Below are positions 9,174 through 17,939 of a stretch of DNA of 64,000 nt, piece by piece. This DNA comes from Bradyrhizobium diazoefficiens (lineage in GTDB: Bacteria; Pseudomonadota; Alphaproteobacteria; Rhizobiales; Xanthobacteraceae). The notes under the pieces were generated by a model. The model ran no database searches, was not told the origin of the DNA, and saw only the letters and a program-made list of their open reading frames with translations. The DNA is taken from NCBI RefSeq assembly GCF_018131185.1, contig NZ_JAFCJE010000002.1, positions 186,001-250,000 on the forward strand. The letters are read 5' to 3'. Every line of letters starts with the position of its first letter. The stretch's first letter is position 1. A program made the translations under genes and the position numbers.

Positions 9174-10364
9174 TCAGCGCGCCTGCTCGATGTAGGCGGC
9201 AAGGATCGCGCGCTCCTCGCTGGTCATCTCGGTGATGTTGCCCGGCGGCATCGCGCTGGACCAGGCCGCGACACGCCCGATCAGGCGGATATTGCGATGG
9301 ATGTGCTCGGGCGCATCGAGCAAAATGCCTTTCGGCGCGGTCACGATGCCGGCCCAGACCGGCTCGGTCGCGTGGCACATGCTGCAACGGGACATCACGA
9401 TCTCCTCGACATTGGCGAGCGTCGGCTGAGACGACAGCGCGCCTGTCTTCACCTCGCGCGGGCCGGCCGCGGAGAGGAGGAGGATCGCGATCACGCCGAT
9501 TGCCGCGACACCCCACACCCACCACGGCGATTTGCGTCCGGCATGGCGCTCGTTGAAGAAATGGCGGATCACGGGGCCGAGGGCCAGGATGATCGCGACG
9601 ATGATCCAGTTGAAGCGCGTGGCGTAGAGCAGGGGATAGTGGTTGCTGATCATCAACACGACGACCGGCAGGGTCAGATAGTTGTTGTGGACCGAACGCT
9701 CCTTGCTGGCCTTGCCTAGCTTTGGATCGGGTGCTTGCCCCGCGATCAGGCTGGCCACGATCTTCTTCTGGTTCGGGATGATCAGCGCGAAGACGTTGGC
9801 GACCATGATGGTGCCGATGATCGCGCCGATCTGGTTGAAGGCGCCGCGGCCGCTCAGCACATGGGTGAAGGCGTAGGTCAGCACGACCAGGAACAGATAG
9901 CCACCGACCGCAAAGGGCAGCTCGCGCTGCGCAAGTCCGCTGCGGCATGCGGCTTCATAAAGCAGCCAGGCGAGAGCGAGGCTGCAAAAGCTGAACAGGC
10001 CGGCCTGGAATGGCGTGAGGTCGAGGATCGACTTGTCGACCAGGAACAGATCGGCCTCGAGATAATAGACCACCACCATCAACGCGAATCCGGACAGCCA
10101 GGTGGTGTAGGCCTCCCATTTGAACCAGGTCAGCTCGTCCGGCATTTGGCTCGGCGCCACCAGATATTTCATGATCCGGTAGAAGCCGCCGCCATGGACC
10201 TGCCAGGCCTCGCCCTGCACGCCGTCAGGCAGTCCAGCCTTCGGCTTGAGGCTGAGATCGAGGGCTATGAAATAAAAGGAACTTCCGATCCAGGCGATTG
10301 CGGCGACCACGTGCAGCCAGCGGAGCAGCAGGCTCGCCCATTCCGATATGATGGATCCCCACAT
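9174..10364 (-). CDS. puuD: PuuD-type membrane urate hydroxylase with C-terminal cytochrome c domain
   Basis: 396 residues from the ATG at 10364, which follows a GGGAAG ribosome site; the open frame extends further upstream but without coding character. About nine membrane helices cover residues 10-300 (for example LLLRWLHVVAAIAWIGSSFYF, GALMVVV-type segments and FVLSG-containing loops). A periplasmic cytochrome domain with the haem motif CSMCH lies near residue 325, with a Met ligand probably in AMPPGN near 372. This is the architecture of the bacterial integral-membrane urate oxidase PuuD, which passes electrons to the respiratory chain instead of O2. No other urate-pathway gene is adjacent, so the substrate assignment rests on architecture alone. 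Confidence 0.85.
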   Translation of the reverse strand: MWGSIISEWASLLLRWLHVVAAIAWIGSSFYFIALDLSLKPKAGLPDGVQGEAWQVHGGGFYRIMKYLVAPSQMPDELTWFKWEAYTTWLSGFALMVVVYYLEADLFLVDKSILDLTPFQAGLFSFCSLALAWLLYEAACRSGLAQRELPFAVGGYLFLVVLTYAFTHVLSGRGAFNQIGAIIGTIMVANVFALIIPNQKKIVASLIAGQAPDPKLGKASKERSVHNNYLTLPVVVLMISNHYPLLYATRFNWIIVAIILALGPVIRHFFNERHAGRKSPWWVWGVAAIGVIAILLLSAAGPREVKTGALSSQPTLANVEEIVMSRCSMCHATEPVWAGIVTAPKGILLDAPEHIHRNIRLIGRVAAWSSAMPPGNITEMTSEERAILAAYIEQAR

Positions 10365-10571
10365 GATCTTCCCATCAGTCGCGACAGCGATGCCGCAGCT
10401 TTGATGACCGCGGCCCCTGCTCTTACAATGTGTCGCACCTATCCGCGGCGTTTTCCAGTACGATGGGTGCATCTGATGCACATCGTGCGGGCATCGGTTG
10501 ACCTGGTATGCGGCAGGGCTTCGACCTGCCGCGATCGGGTCGATGTCGAGATCGCAGGCCGGGAGGACAAG

Positions 10572-11906
10572 GTGAAGAGCAGAATTGTATCCGCAGCAAT
10601 ATCCGCAGGGCTGCTGGCTGCGACTGCCGCGCAGGCCGAGCCGGTGTTGCAGGGCAAGGACGCCTATGGCGATTGGCGCGCCGACAAGCCCGGTACGGTC
10701 AGGCTGATCCGGCCCCAGGATCTGGTCAGGCCCGGTGCAACGCGGTCGGTGGCGAGCTCATCGCGCGTGGTGCCACGTCCGTCAGAGGCGGAGCTTCAGG
10801 TGCCGGCGGGATTCAAGATCGAGCTGTTCGCCGAAGGCTTGCGCGCGCCGCGCATCATTCGCGTCGCGCCGAACGGCGATGTATTCGTCGCGGAGACGCG
10901 GGCCGGCAGCGTCCGCGTCCTGCGCGCAGGCGAGGGCGGCAAGGTCGCGACCAGCGAGGTGTTTGCAGCCGGATTGAGGCAGCCATTCGGCATCGCCTTC
11001 TTTCCGAACGGCGACAATCCGCAATGGGTCTATGTCGCCAATACCGACAGCGTCGTTCGCTTTCCCTATCAGGCCGGCGATCTCAAGGCGCGCGGCAAGG
11101 CAGAGACGATCGTGGCGAGCCTGCCGCATGATGGCGGCCATTCCACCCGCGACATCGTCTTTACGCCCGACAACAAGCGCATGCTGGTGTCGGTCGGCTC
11201 GCTCAGCAACGTCGCCGAAGGCATGGGCACGCCGCCGGGGGGACTGGAGGCCTGGTCGAAAGCCCAACCGCTTGGCGCGACATGGGCGAGCGAGACCGAG
11301 CGCGCCGCCGTGCTGGCCTTCAATCCAGACGGCAAGGAGCGCAAGATCTACGCCACCGGGATCCGCAATTGCGTCGGCCTCGCGATCCAGCCGCAGACCG
11401 GCCTGCCCTGGTGCTCGAACAACGAACGCGACGGCCTCGGCGACGACCTCGTGCCCGATTACGTGACCAGGGTGAAGGAGGGCGCTTTCTACGGCTGGCC
11501 GTGGTTCTATATCGGCAACAATGAAGACCCGCGCCACGCCGGAGCGCGGCCGGACCTCAAGGACAAAGTGACGGTGCCGGACGTGCTGATCCAGCCGCAT
11601 TCGGCGTCGCTCGGCATGACGTTCTATCAAGGGATGCAGTTTCCGTCCGAGTACCAGGGCGACGCCTTCGCCGCCGAGCACGGCTCGTGGAACCGGTCGA
11701 AGCGCACCGGCTACAAGGTGATCCGCATCAGGATGAAGGACGGCACGCCGACGGGCGAGTACGAGGATTTCGTCACGGGGTTCGTCGTGAGCGACACAGA
11801 AGTTTGGGGAAGGCCGGTGGGAGTGGCGGTTGCGAAGGACGGATCCCTGCTGGTGTCGGAGGACGGCAACGGCACGATCTGGCGTGTGATGAGCGTGCCG
11901 CGATGA
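10572..11906 (+). CDS. PQQ-dependent sugar dehydrogenase (sorbosone dehydrogenase-like)
   Basis: 444 residues from the GTG at 10572, preceded by GGGAGGACAA. A signal peptide (about 24 residues ending AAQA-EPV) exports it to the periplasm. The body is a six-bladed propeller of the soluble glucose/sorbosone dehydrogenase type: FKIELFAEGLRAPRIIRVAP (about 80), VFVAETRAGSVRVL, DGGHSTRDIVFTPDN, GIRNCVGLAIQPQTG and AEHGSWNRSKRTGYK. These blades normally bind PQQ and calcium. It is not of the XoxF/MxaF eight-bladed type found at 42-59 kb. It is divergent from puuD with a 207-bp shared promoter region. Sugar or aldehyde substrate not predictable. Confidence 0.87.
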   Translation: MKSRIVSAAISAGLLAATAAQAEPVLQGKDAYGDWRADKPGTVRLIRPQDLVRPGATRSVASSSRVVPRPSEAELQVPAGFKIELFAEGLRAPRIIRVAPNGDVFVAETRAGSVRVLRAGEGGKVATSEVFAAGLRQPFGIAFFPNGDNPQWVYVANTDSVVRFPYQAGDLKARGKAETIVASLPHDGGHSTRDIVFTPDNKRMLVSVGSLSNVAEGMGTPPGGLEAWSKAQPLGATWASETERAAVLAFNPDGKERKIYATGIRNCVGLAIQPQTGLPWCSNNERDGLGDDLVPDYVTRVKEGAFYGWPWFYIGNNEDPRHAGARPDLKDKVTVPDVLIQPHSASLGMTFYQGMQFPSEYQGDAFAAEHGSWNRSKRTGYKVIRIRMKDGTPTGEYEDFVTGFVVSDTEVWGRPVGVAVAKDGSLLVSEDGNGTIWRVMSVPR

Positions 11907-11924
11907 CGCTTCACGGGCATCTGT

Positions 11925-12212
11925 GTGTCACAAGCTCGGAGGTCGTTGGGTGAGCAAAGCGCCAGCGTGCCAACCATCTACGTGTCGCCTCGCGCCTCCA
12001 GCGATAGCCGCGTCGCGGTCGTGCGGGGGATGACGGGATCGACAGCACCGCCATTGCGGGTGCAGCGGCTTGTCGGCGGAGCTTCGGAAGAGGGCAAATA
12101 TGAAGTCGTCCAGGAGTTCAGGGTCGGCAACGGCACGTCGCTGGCTCGTCGCGCCACAACAAGCCCGGTGTCGTATGAAACCACGTCGCGCCATCTGATC
12201 GTGCGCTTGTGA
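11925..12212 (+). CDS. Possible small hypothetical protein
   Basis: Open frame of 95 codons from a GTG at 11925. Third-position GC is moderately high and the C-terminal half (GKYEVVQEFRVGNG) reads like a beta-rich protein. There is no ribosome site I trust, no signal peptide and no recognisable family. An antisense frame covers the same DNA. It could equally be non-coding. The remaining 116 bp to the AraC gene include an AT-rich stretch (12240-12275) that probably holds its promoter. Confidence 0.3.
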   Translation: MSQARRSLGEQSASVPTIYVSPRASSDSRVAVVRGMTGSTAPPLRVQRLVGGASEEGKYEVVQEFRVGNGTSLARRATTSPVSYETTSRHLIVRL

Positions 12213-12328
12213 AAGCCTGTGAAGCTCGCTTCGCGCACGTGGACAATTGCTGTCAAATATTGTAATGCGCTCCTGAAATGGCGGGACACTGTGGCCTGCG
12301 CGCGGACTTCCACAGAAGGGCTAATCCG

Positions 12329-13261
12329 ATGACCCAGGCAGGCGCCTACGGAGAGAAGCTCGGGAAATTCCTGCGTTTGAAGGAAGCGCCGCCCTCCCTG
12401 GTCACGCGCTCGCTGCGCAGCGCCGAGCTTGCGGTCACCGAAACGCGGAATGATCGTCCGCTGACGGGTCTGTCAGGCTCGCTCACCACGGAAGACGCGT
12501 TTCTCGTCAGCCTGAAGCTTCGCGATTACCCGGATTGCGAGCTCTGGCAGCGCGGCAAATTCCTCATGAAGGCAGACGTTCGCGCCGGCGCGACCTACCT
12601 CTACGACCTCAAGCTCGATCCGCGCTATGTGATCGACAAGCCGTTCCATTCGCTCTTCTTCTACCTTCCACGCTCGGCCCTCGATGGCGTCGCCGAGCAA
12701 TGCGGTGCGAAACGTATCGATCAGCTCGACTGTCGAATTGGCGTCGGCCACGACGACGAGGTCATCCGTCACATCGGATCAGCACTGCAGCACGGGCTGC
12801 GCCGGCCGCACGAAACCAACCAGCTTTTCATCGATCACATGATGCTCGGCCTGACCACGCATGTTGCCCAGACTTATGGCGGACTTCAGCGCAGGACGGA
12901 GCCGGCCCGCGGGGGGCTCGCGTCGTGGCAAGCCAGGCGCGCCTGCGAGGTTCTCGGGGCGGATCTCGGCGGCAAGCTCTCGTTGCAGAAGATCGCGACC
13001 GAGCTCGACCTTTCGGTCAGCCATTTTTCCCGCGCATTTCGAATCTCCGTCGGTTTGCCGCCGCACCAATGGCTGCTTCATCAGCGCGTGAAGGCCGCCC
13101 AGCAGTTGATGAGCGTTCGCGGCCTGCCTCTCTCGGAGATCGCGATCTCGGCCGGATTTGCCAACCAGAGTCACTTCACGCGGGTGTTTTCCTCAATTGT
13201 CGGCGTCAGCCCGGCGGTGTGGCGCCGACAGATGCCTCGCACCTCAGGCACAAACGCGTGA
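12329..13261 (+). CDS. AraC-family transcriptional regulator
   Basis: 310 residues from the ATG at 12329, which has AGAAGGG 8 nt upstream; an ATG at 12278 would add an unlikely tail. The N-terminal 200 residues form an effector domain without a recognisable ligand motif. The C-terminal 100 residues hold two helix-turn-helix units: LSLQKIATELDLSVSHFSRA and LPLSEIAISAGFANQSHFTR, then the family-typical FSSIVGVSPAVWRR. It converges on the M20 hydrolase of the hut locus and could regulate it or the PQQ sugar dehydrogenase side; there is no direct evidence for either. Confidence 0.9.
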   Translation: MTQAGAYGEKLGKFLRLKEAPPSLVTRSLRSAELAVTETRNDRPLTGLSGSLTTEDAFLVSLKLRDYPDCELWQRGKFLMKADVRAGATYLYDLKLDPRYVIDKPFHSLFFYLPRSALDGVAEQCGAKRIDQLDCRIGVGHDDEVIRHIGSALQHGLRRPHETNQLFIDHMMLGLTTHVAQTYGGLQRRTEPARGGLASWQARRACEVLGADLGGKLSLQKIATELDLSVSHFSRAFRISVGLPPHQWLLHQRVKAAQQLMSVRGLPLSEIAISAGFANQSHFTRVFSSIVGVSPAVWRRQMPRTSGTNA

Positions 13262-13326
13262 ACCCCGGTGATGCGGGACGCCTGCCGCAGCATCCGCTCC
13301 GGATCGCGCAATCGATTGTCGTCATG

Positions 13327-14559
13327 TCAGCCGCCGAGGATCCGCCGGCAAGCGTCGACGAAGACCTCTGCACCGGTGACGATATCGGCGTCGGCGGTGT
13401 TCTCAGTCCAGTGATGACTGATGCCGCCGATCGACGGCACGAACAGCATGCCGGCGGGCATGACCGTTGCCAGCATCTGCGCATCGTGACCGGCGCCACT
13501 GGGCATGCGAACGGATCGCCCATTGGCGAGCGCCTTGCTTGCGGCTTCGATCGCATCCTGGAAGCCGGCGTTCATCATGGCGGGCGCGCCGGTGCGCAGC
13601 TTCGTCACGGCGACGGTGCAGGGACCGCTTGCACTGGCCTCGTCCGCCATGGTCCGGAGCAGCTGCTCGAGCCGGGCGATGACGGCTGGATCCTCGTCGC
13701 GAATCTGGAACAGCATTTCGGCTCCGCCCGGAATGATGCTCGGTGCGCCCGGATCGAGCGTGATGCGGCCGGTTGTCCAAACCGTGCGTGGGCCGCAGGC
13801 GGCCGGAAAACGCTCGTCGAGCGCGACGCAGAATTTTGCCAACGCCAGGCCTGCATCCCTGCGCACGGGCATCCGCGTGGTGCCCGCGTGATTCTGCTCG
13901 CCGGTGAAATTGATCTGGTATTGCCAGATGCCGACGATGGAGGTCACGACCCCGACCGCGAGCTTGCCGCTTTCGAGCGTGTCGCCCTGCTCGATATGCG
14001 CCTCGAGATATCCGACGTGGCGGCCCGGCTCGACGCTGACGCGCGGGCAGTTGGCGAGCCCCATATCGGCGAGCGCGTCGCGCATGGTGCGGCCGCTGGT
14101 GCGGTCGCGCGCGGCATCGATGTCGGCTTCCGTCACTTGCCCGACATAGGAGCGCGAGCCGAGGAAATGGCCGAAATGTCCTTCCTCGTCGCACCAGGCG
14201 GCGACTTCGACCGCGCCTTTGACGGAAGGATCGGCATTGAGCACGCGGGCAGCTTCGAGTGCGTACACGACGCCGAGCGGGCCATCGAGCCAGCCGGCAT
14301 AATTCTGGCTTTCCAGGTGCGAGCCGGCCAGCAGCTTCGGCCCGGGCCTGGCGCTGGTGCCGAAGACGTTGCCGATGCCGTCGATCGAAGCGGAGAGACC
14401 CGCCGCGGGCAGTTCGCGCACCAGCCATTCGAGCGAAAGCTTGTGCGGCTCGGAGAAGGTCGGCTTGTGCACGCCGGTCTTGTAAGCGCCGATGGCACGG
14501 AGCGCACTAAGATCGGCAAGAACGCGCTGACCATTGGCGCGCGGATTTGTGTCAGGCAT
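13327..14559 (-). CDS. M20 metallohydrolase, N-carbamoyl/N-formyl amino acid hydrolase-like
   Basis: 410 residues from the ATG at 14559, which overlaps the upstream ABC ATPase stop by 8 bp (a TTG at 14568 is an alternative). It belongs to the allantoate/N-carbamoyl-L-amino acid amidohydrolase branch of M20: LLAGSHLESQNYAGWLDGP (about 75, metal His and bridging Asp), AAWCDEEGHFGHFLGS (about 121, Glu pair) and LEAHIEQGDTLE (about 188, His). The usual His-x-Asp is His-x-Glu here. It is the last gene of the hutF-hutC-ABC operon, and the locus has no hutG. N-formyl-L-glutamate, the product of HutF, is therefore an attractive substrate. That is an inference from context; carbamoylase activity is equally compatible with the fold. 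Confidence 0.85.
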   Translation of the reverse strand: MPDTNPRANGQRVLADLSALRAIGAYKTGVHKPTFSEPHKLSLEWLVRELPAAGLSASIDGIGNVFGTSARPGPKLLAGSHLESQNYAGWLDGPLGVVYALEAARVLNADPSVKGAVEVAAWCDEEGHFGHFLGSRSYVGQVTEADIDAARDRTSGRTMRDALADMGLANCPRVSVEPGRHVGYLEAHIEQGDTLESGKLAVGVVTSIVGIWQYQINFTGEQNHAGTTRMPVRRDAGLALAKFCVALDERFPAACGPRTVWTTGRITLDPGAPSIIPGGAEMLFQIRDEDPAVIARLEQLLRTMADEASASGPCTVAVTKLRTGAPAMMNAGFQDAIEAASKALANGRSVRMPSGAGHDAQMLATVMPAGMLFVPSIGGISHHWTENTADADIVTGAEVFVDACRRILGG

Positions 14560-15337
14560 GTTCGGCAACCTTCAGCGCCTCGGTGCGGATCTCCTCGACC
14601 AGCCGCTCCTTGAGCTGGACGAACTCCGGCGTCGTCTTGATCTTGTAGGAGCGCGGATGCGGCAGCTCCACATTGATCTCGGCCTTGATCCGGCCGGGGC
14701 GCGCGCTCATGACGATGACGCGGCTACCGAGGAAAATGGCCTCCTCGATGTCGTGGGTCACGAACAGCACGGTCTTCTGGTCGCGCTCCCAGATCCCGAG
14801 CAGCATCTCCTGCATCAGAGCGCGGGTCTGGTTGTCGAGCGCACCGAACGGCTCGTCGAGCAGCAGGATTTTCGGATCGTTGGCGAGCGCGCGGGCGATC
14901 GCCGTGCGCTGCTGCATGCCGCCGGAGAGTTGCTTGGGCCAATGGTTCTCGAATCCGGACAGCCCGACCTGGCGGATGAAGGCGTCGGCGATCTTGTTGC
15001 GCTCGTCCTGCGCCACACCGCGCTCGCGCAGGCCGAAGGCGATATTCTCGCGCACGCTGAGCCAGGGAAACAGCGTGTAAGACTGGAAAACCATGCCGCG
15101 ATCGGCGCCCGGCCCGGTGACCTCGCGCCCATCGAGCGTGACGCGACCGCCGGTCGGGCGATCGAGGCCGGCGACGATGCGGAGCAGCGTGGACTTGCCG
15201 CAGCCGGAAGGGCCGAGGATGGTGACAAAGTCGTTGTTGCCGATGGTGAGGTCGGTCGGCTCCAGCGCCTTGGTCGGCGCGTTGCCGTGGCGTGCCGGGA
15301 ATGTGCGCGAGACCTGTTCGATCTTGAGGATCGTCAT
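14552..15337 (-). CDS. ABC transporter ATPase (SsuB/TauB type)
   Basis: 261 residues from the ATG at 15337, overlapping the permease stop as ATGA and preceded by GGAGG. Walker A is GPSGCGKSTLLR near residue 44, the signature LSGGMQQRTAIARA near 141, Walker B ILLLDEPFGALD near 163, and the switch His lies in FVTHDIEEAIFLG. It energises uptake by the permease and binding protein encoded just upstream, in the same operon as hutF and hutC. The family transports nitrate, sulfonates, and thiamine or pyrimidine precursors; histidine, urocanate or a derivative is likely here from context. Confidence 0.92.
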   Translation of the reverse strand: MTILKIEQVSRTFPARHGNAPTKALEPTDLTIGNNDFVTILGPSGCGKSTLLRIVAGLDRPTGGRVTLDGREVTGPGADRGMVFQSYTLFPWLSVRENIAFGLRERGVAQDERNKIADAFIRQVGLSGFENHWPKQLSGGMQQRTAIARALANDPKILLLDEPFGALDNQTRALMQEMLLGIWERDQKTVLFVTHDIEEAIFLGSRVIVMSARPGRIKAEINVELPHPRSYKIKTTPEFVQLKERLVEEIRTEALKVAEHA

Positions 15338-16107
15338 GCGAGCCTCCACGGAAACAGCCAGGCGTTGAACGCCTTGAACATGAAATCCGAGAGGAGACCG
15401 ATCAGGCCGATCACGATGATGCCGAAGATGATCTGGCCGGTGTTGAGCAGCGCCTGACTGTCGGTGATCATGTGGCCGATGCCCGAGGACGAGCCGATCA
15501 GTTCGGCGACGATGACGTAGGTCCAGGCCCAGCCCAGCACCAGCCGCAGGATTTCCGCGATCTCGGGGGCGGAGGAGGGCAGCAGTACGCGGCGGATGAT
15601 GCCGCGGTCGTTGGCCCCGAGCGTATAGGCCGCCTCGACCAGATCGCGCCGGGTGGCGCCTACCGTCACCGCGACCATCAGGATGACCTGGAATACCGAG
15701 CCGATGAAAATGACGAGCAGCTTCTGCAATTCACCGATACCGGCCCACAGGATCAGGAGCGGGATGAAGGCGGAGGCGGGCAGATAGCGCGCGAAGGAGA
15801 CGAACGGTTCGAGGAAGGCTTCGACCGGCTTGTAGGCGCCCATCAGCACGCCGAGCGGGACTGCGATGATGGCCGCGAGCGCGAAGCCTCCGACGACCCG
15901 CCAGATCGTCATGCCGATGTCGTAGGCGAATCCCTGTTTGGCCAAGAGGTCATAACCCTCCTGCACCATGGTCAAGGGGTTTGCGAGAAAGGTTTTCGAC
16001 ACATGGCCGCCGAGCGTCGCCCACGACCAGAGGGCAACGAAAAGCACGAAGAACGCGAGGCCGTAGGCCACGCGCTGCTTCGATGTAACAGGGTCCAGGG
16101 GACGCAT
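15334..16107 (-). CDS. ABC transporter permease (SsuC/TauC type)
   Basis: 257-residue inner-membrane permease with about six helices. It carries the EAA loop EAAYTLGANDRGIIRRVLLP near residue 162, which docks the ATPase. The ATG at 16107 is preferred to a TTG one codon earlier. It is coupled to the ATPase by an ATGA overlap and lies 73 bp after the binding-protein gene. It is part of the hut-linked uptake system. Confidence 0.9.
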   Translation of the reverse strand: MRPLDPVTSKQRVAYGLAFFVLFVALWSWATLGGHVSKTFLANPLTMVQEGYDLLAKQGFAYDIGMTIWRVVGGFALAAIIAVPLGVLMGAYKPVEAFLEPFVSFARYLPASAFIPLLILWAGIGELQKLLVIFIGSVFQVILMVAVTVGATRRDLVEAAYTLGANDRGIIRRVLLPSSAPEIAEILRLVLGWAWTYVIVAELIGSSSGIGHMITDSQALLNTGQIIFGIIVIGLIGLLSDFMFKAFNAWLFPWRLA

Positions 16108-16180
16108 CAAACTGTCTATCCGGGCGCTGAACAGATTTGCCGGCCCTGCCGCGAGACGGGGCCGGCGGCTCTCGAGGGGT

Positions 16181-17125
16181 TTACTTGATGTAGCTCGCGT
16201 CGAAGAGGTCCTCGACCTTCGGCGCGGCCTTGATGATGCCGATTTCGAGCAGCAGGTCGGCCGCCTCCTTGTTGAACGTCAGGAAGTCGCCGGCAAAGAA
16301 CTTCTGGTTCGCGGCCTTGTCCTGCCAGCGCAGATATTTCGCCGAGTTGCCGAACTGCTCGCCCGTCTGCTTCACGTCGGCGCCCATGATTTCGTAAGCC
16401 TTGGCCTGGTCCTTGGCGATCATCTCGAGCGCCTCGAAGTAGCTGTCGGCGAGCGCCTTGGCGGCCTTGGGATTGTCGGTGAGGAACTTCGGCGTGCAGC
16501 CGAAGGTGTCCATGACCATCGGATAGTCCAGCGTGGTCGCGATGATCTTGCCCTTGTCGGGCGCGGCGCGCACCGTCGACAGATACGGCTCATAGGTCAT
16601 CGCTGCATCGTTCTGGCCGGAGACGAAGGCCTGTGCAGCGGCAGCCGGCTCGAGGTTGACGACAGTGACGTCCTTCACCGAAAGGCCGTTCTTCTTCAGC
16701 ATCCAGGCCAGCGCGAAATAGGGCGAGGTGCCGGGCGCGGAGGCCGCGACGGTCTTGCCCTTCAGGTCCTTGATCGCGCTGACGTCGTTGCGCACGGCCA
16801 TGCCGTCGGCGCCGAAGCTCTTGTCGAGCTGGAAGATCTGCTTGGTCGCAACGCCATTGGCGTTCCAGGAGATCCAGGTCTCGACCGTGGTTGCCGCGCA
16901 CTGGATATCGCCGGAGGCGATGGCGAGATGGCGGTCTTTCTGCGGGATTTTCTTGATCGTGACGTCGAGGCCGTTCTTCTTGAAGATGCCGGCCTCCTTC
17001 GCCAGCGTCAGCGGCGCAAAGCCGGTCCATCCGGAGATGCCGACGCCGACCTTGACGTCGTCGGCGAGCACGGGAGTGGAGGCCGCCAGAGCAATGATTG
17101 TCGCAAATATCGTCGAATTACGCAT
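16181..17125 (-). CDS. ABC substrate-binding protein (NMT1/SsuA type)
   Basis: 314 residues with a signal peptide (about 21 residues, ending PVLA-DDV). The mature start VKVGVGISGWTGFAPLTLAKEAGIFKKNGLDV is family typical. Next come the loop IASGDIQCAATTVETWI and the segment LKGKTVAASAPGTSPYF, which contact the ligand in relatives. It lies 85 bp after hutC on the same strand; I see no terminator between, so it is probably transcribed from the hutF promoter. Its ligand is probably histidine or a breakdown intermediate. The well-known rhizobial histidine transporter HutXWV belongs to a different ABC group. Confidence 0.88.
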   Translation of the reverse strand: MRNSTIFATIIALAASTPVLADDVKVGVGISGWTGFAPLTLAKEAGIFKKNGLDVTIKKIPQKDRHLAIASGDIQCAATTVETWISWNANGVATKQIFQLDKSFGADGMAVRNDVSAIKDLKGKTVAASAPGTSPYFALAWMLKKNGLSVKDVTVVNLEPAAAAQAFVSGQNDAAMTYEPYLSTVRAAPDKGKIIATTLDYPMVMDTFGCTPKFLTDNPKAAKALADSYFEALEMIAKDQAKAYEIMGADVKQTGEQFGNSAKYLRWQDKAANQKFFAGDFLTFNKEAADLLLEIGIIKAAPKVEDLFDASYIK

Positions 17126-17210
17126 GATTGTCGTCCTCTTGCCGATCGATGGATTGACGTCCTGTTGGTCTCTTCATGAAGCGTTGCACGATTTGTGCCG
17201 ACATTCCCTC

Positions 17211-17939
17211 TCAGCCTCCCTTGAATCGCGCGACAAGGCGGTGAGAGTCACCGGGATAGAGCAGGCGCACCGCGGTGATCGTGCGCGCGCTACGCCAGGT
17301 GTAACGGTCGATCACGAGACAGGGGGCGCCGACTGCGATCGCGAGCGCGTCCGCCGTGTGGTCATCCGCAACGATGGCGCTGATCGTGTGCTCGGCTTCG
17401 GTCCATGGAACATGGTGAAGCAGCCACGAGCCGGGCGGCTCGCGCGAGAAATCGGCGGTCGCGGCATCCGGCACGGATGCAAGGTCGATCAGCCTGTCTT
17501 CGACGGCAAACGGCACGCTGTCAGCGCTGTGCCGGCAGGTGATCGAGACCACCTTGCCGGCCTTCTTCACGCCGAGGCGATCGCGGTCGGCGGTAGTCGC
17601 GGTGCGCAGCTTGCAATGAATCAGCTCATAGCCGTATGCGCGCCCCAGCGCGGTGATCTCGGCGCGGATGTCGGCGATCTTGAGCACCGCCGACTGATGC
17701 TGCGGCCGGCGCACGAAGGAGCCGGCACGCCGCCGCCGCTCGATCAAATCGGCTTGCGCGAGCTCCGACAGCGCCTTGTTCACCGTCATGCGCGAGCAGC
17801 CGTAACGTGCCACCAGCTCGTGCTCGAACGGGATGCGATGTCCGGGCGGCCATTCGCCGGTCAGGATGCGTTTCTCGATGTCGGCACGTATGCGCTTGTA
17901 GAGCGTCGGCTTGTCGGCGGTATCGGTCGCGAGGCTCAT
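17211..17939 (-). CDS. hutC: Histidine utilisation repressor HutC (GntR family)
   Basis: 242 residues from the ATG at 17939, ATGA-coupled to hutF. The N-terminal winged helix (about residues 12-78) contains ITGEWPPGHRIPFEHELVARYGCSRMTVNKALSELA-type sequence with RRRRAGSFV as the wing. The C-terminal UTRA effector domain includes SWLLHHVPWTEAEHTI and a late IDRYTWR...VRLLYPGDSHRL typical of HutC. In known systems urocanate releases HutC from DNA. A 20-bp palindrome between hutF and hutI is its likely operator, so it would control both arms of the locus and its own synthesis. Confidence 0.93.
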   Translation of the reverse strand: MSLATDTADKPTLYKRIRADIEKRILTGEWPPGHRIPFEHELVARYGCSRMTVNKALSELAQADLIERRRRAGSFVRRPQHQSAVLKIADIRAEITALGRAYGYELIHCKLRTATTADRDRLGVKKAGKVVSITCRHSADSVPFAVEDRLIDLASVPDAATADFSREPPGSWLLHHVPWTEAEHTISAIVADDHTADALAIAVGAPCLVIDRYTWRSARTITAVRLLYPGDSHRLVARFKGG

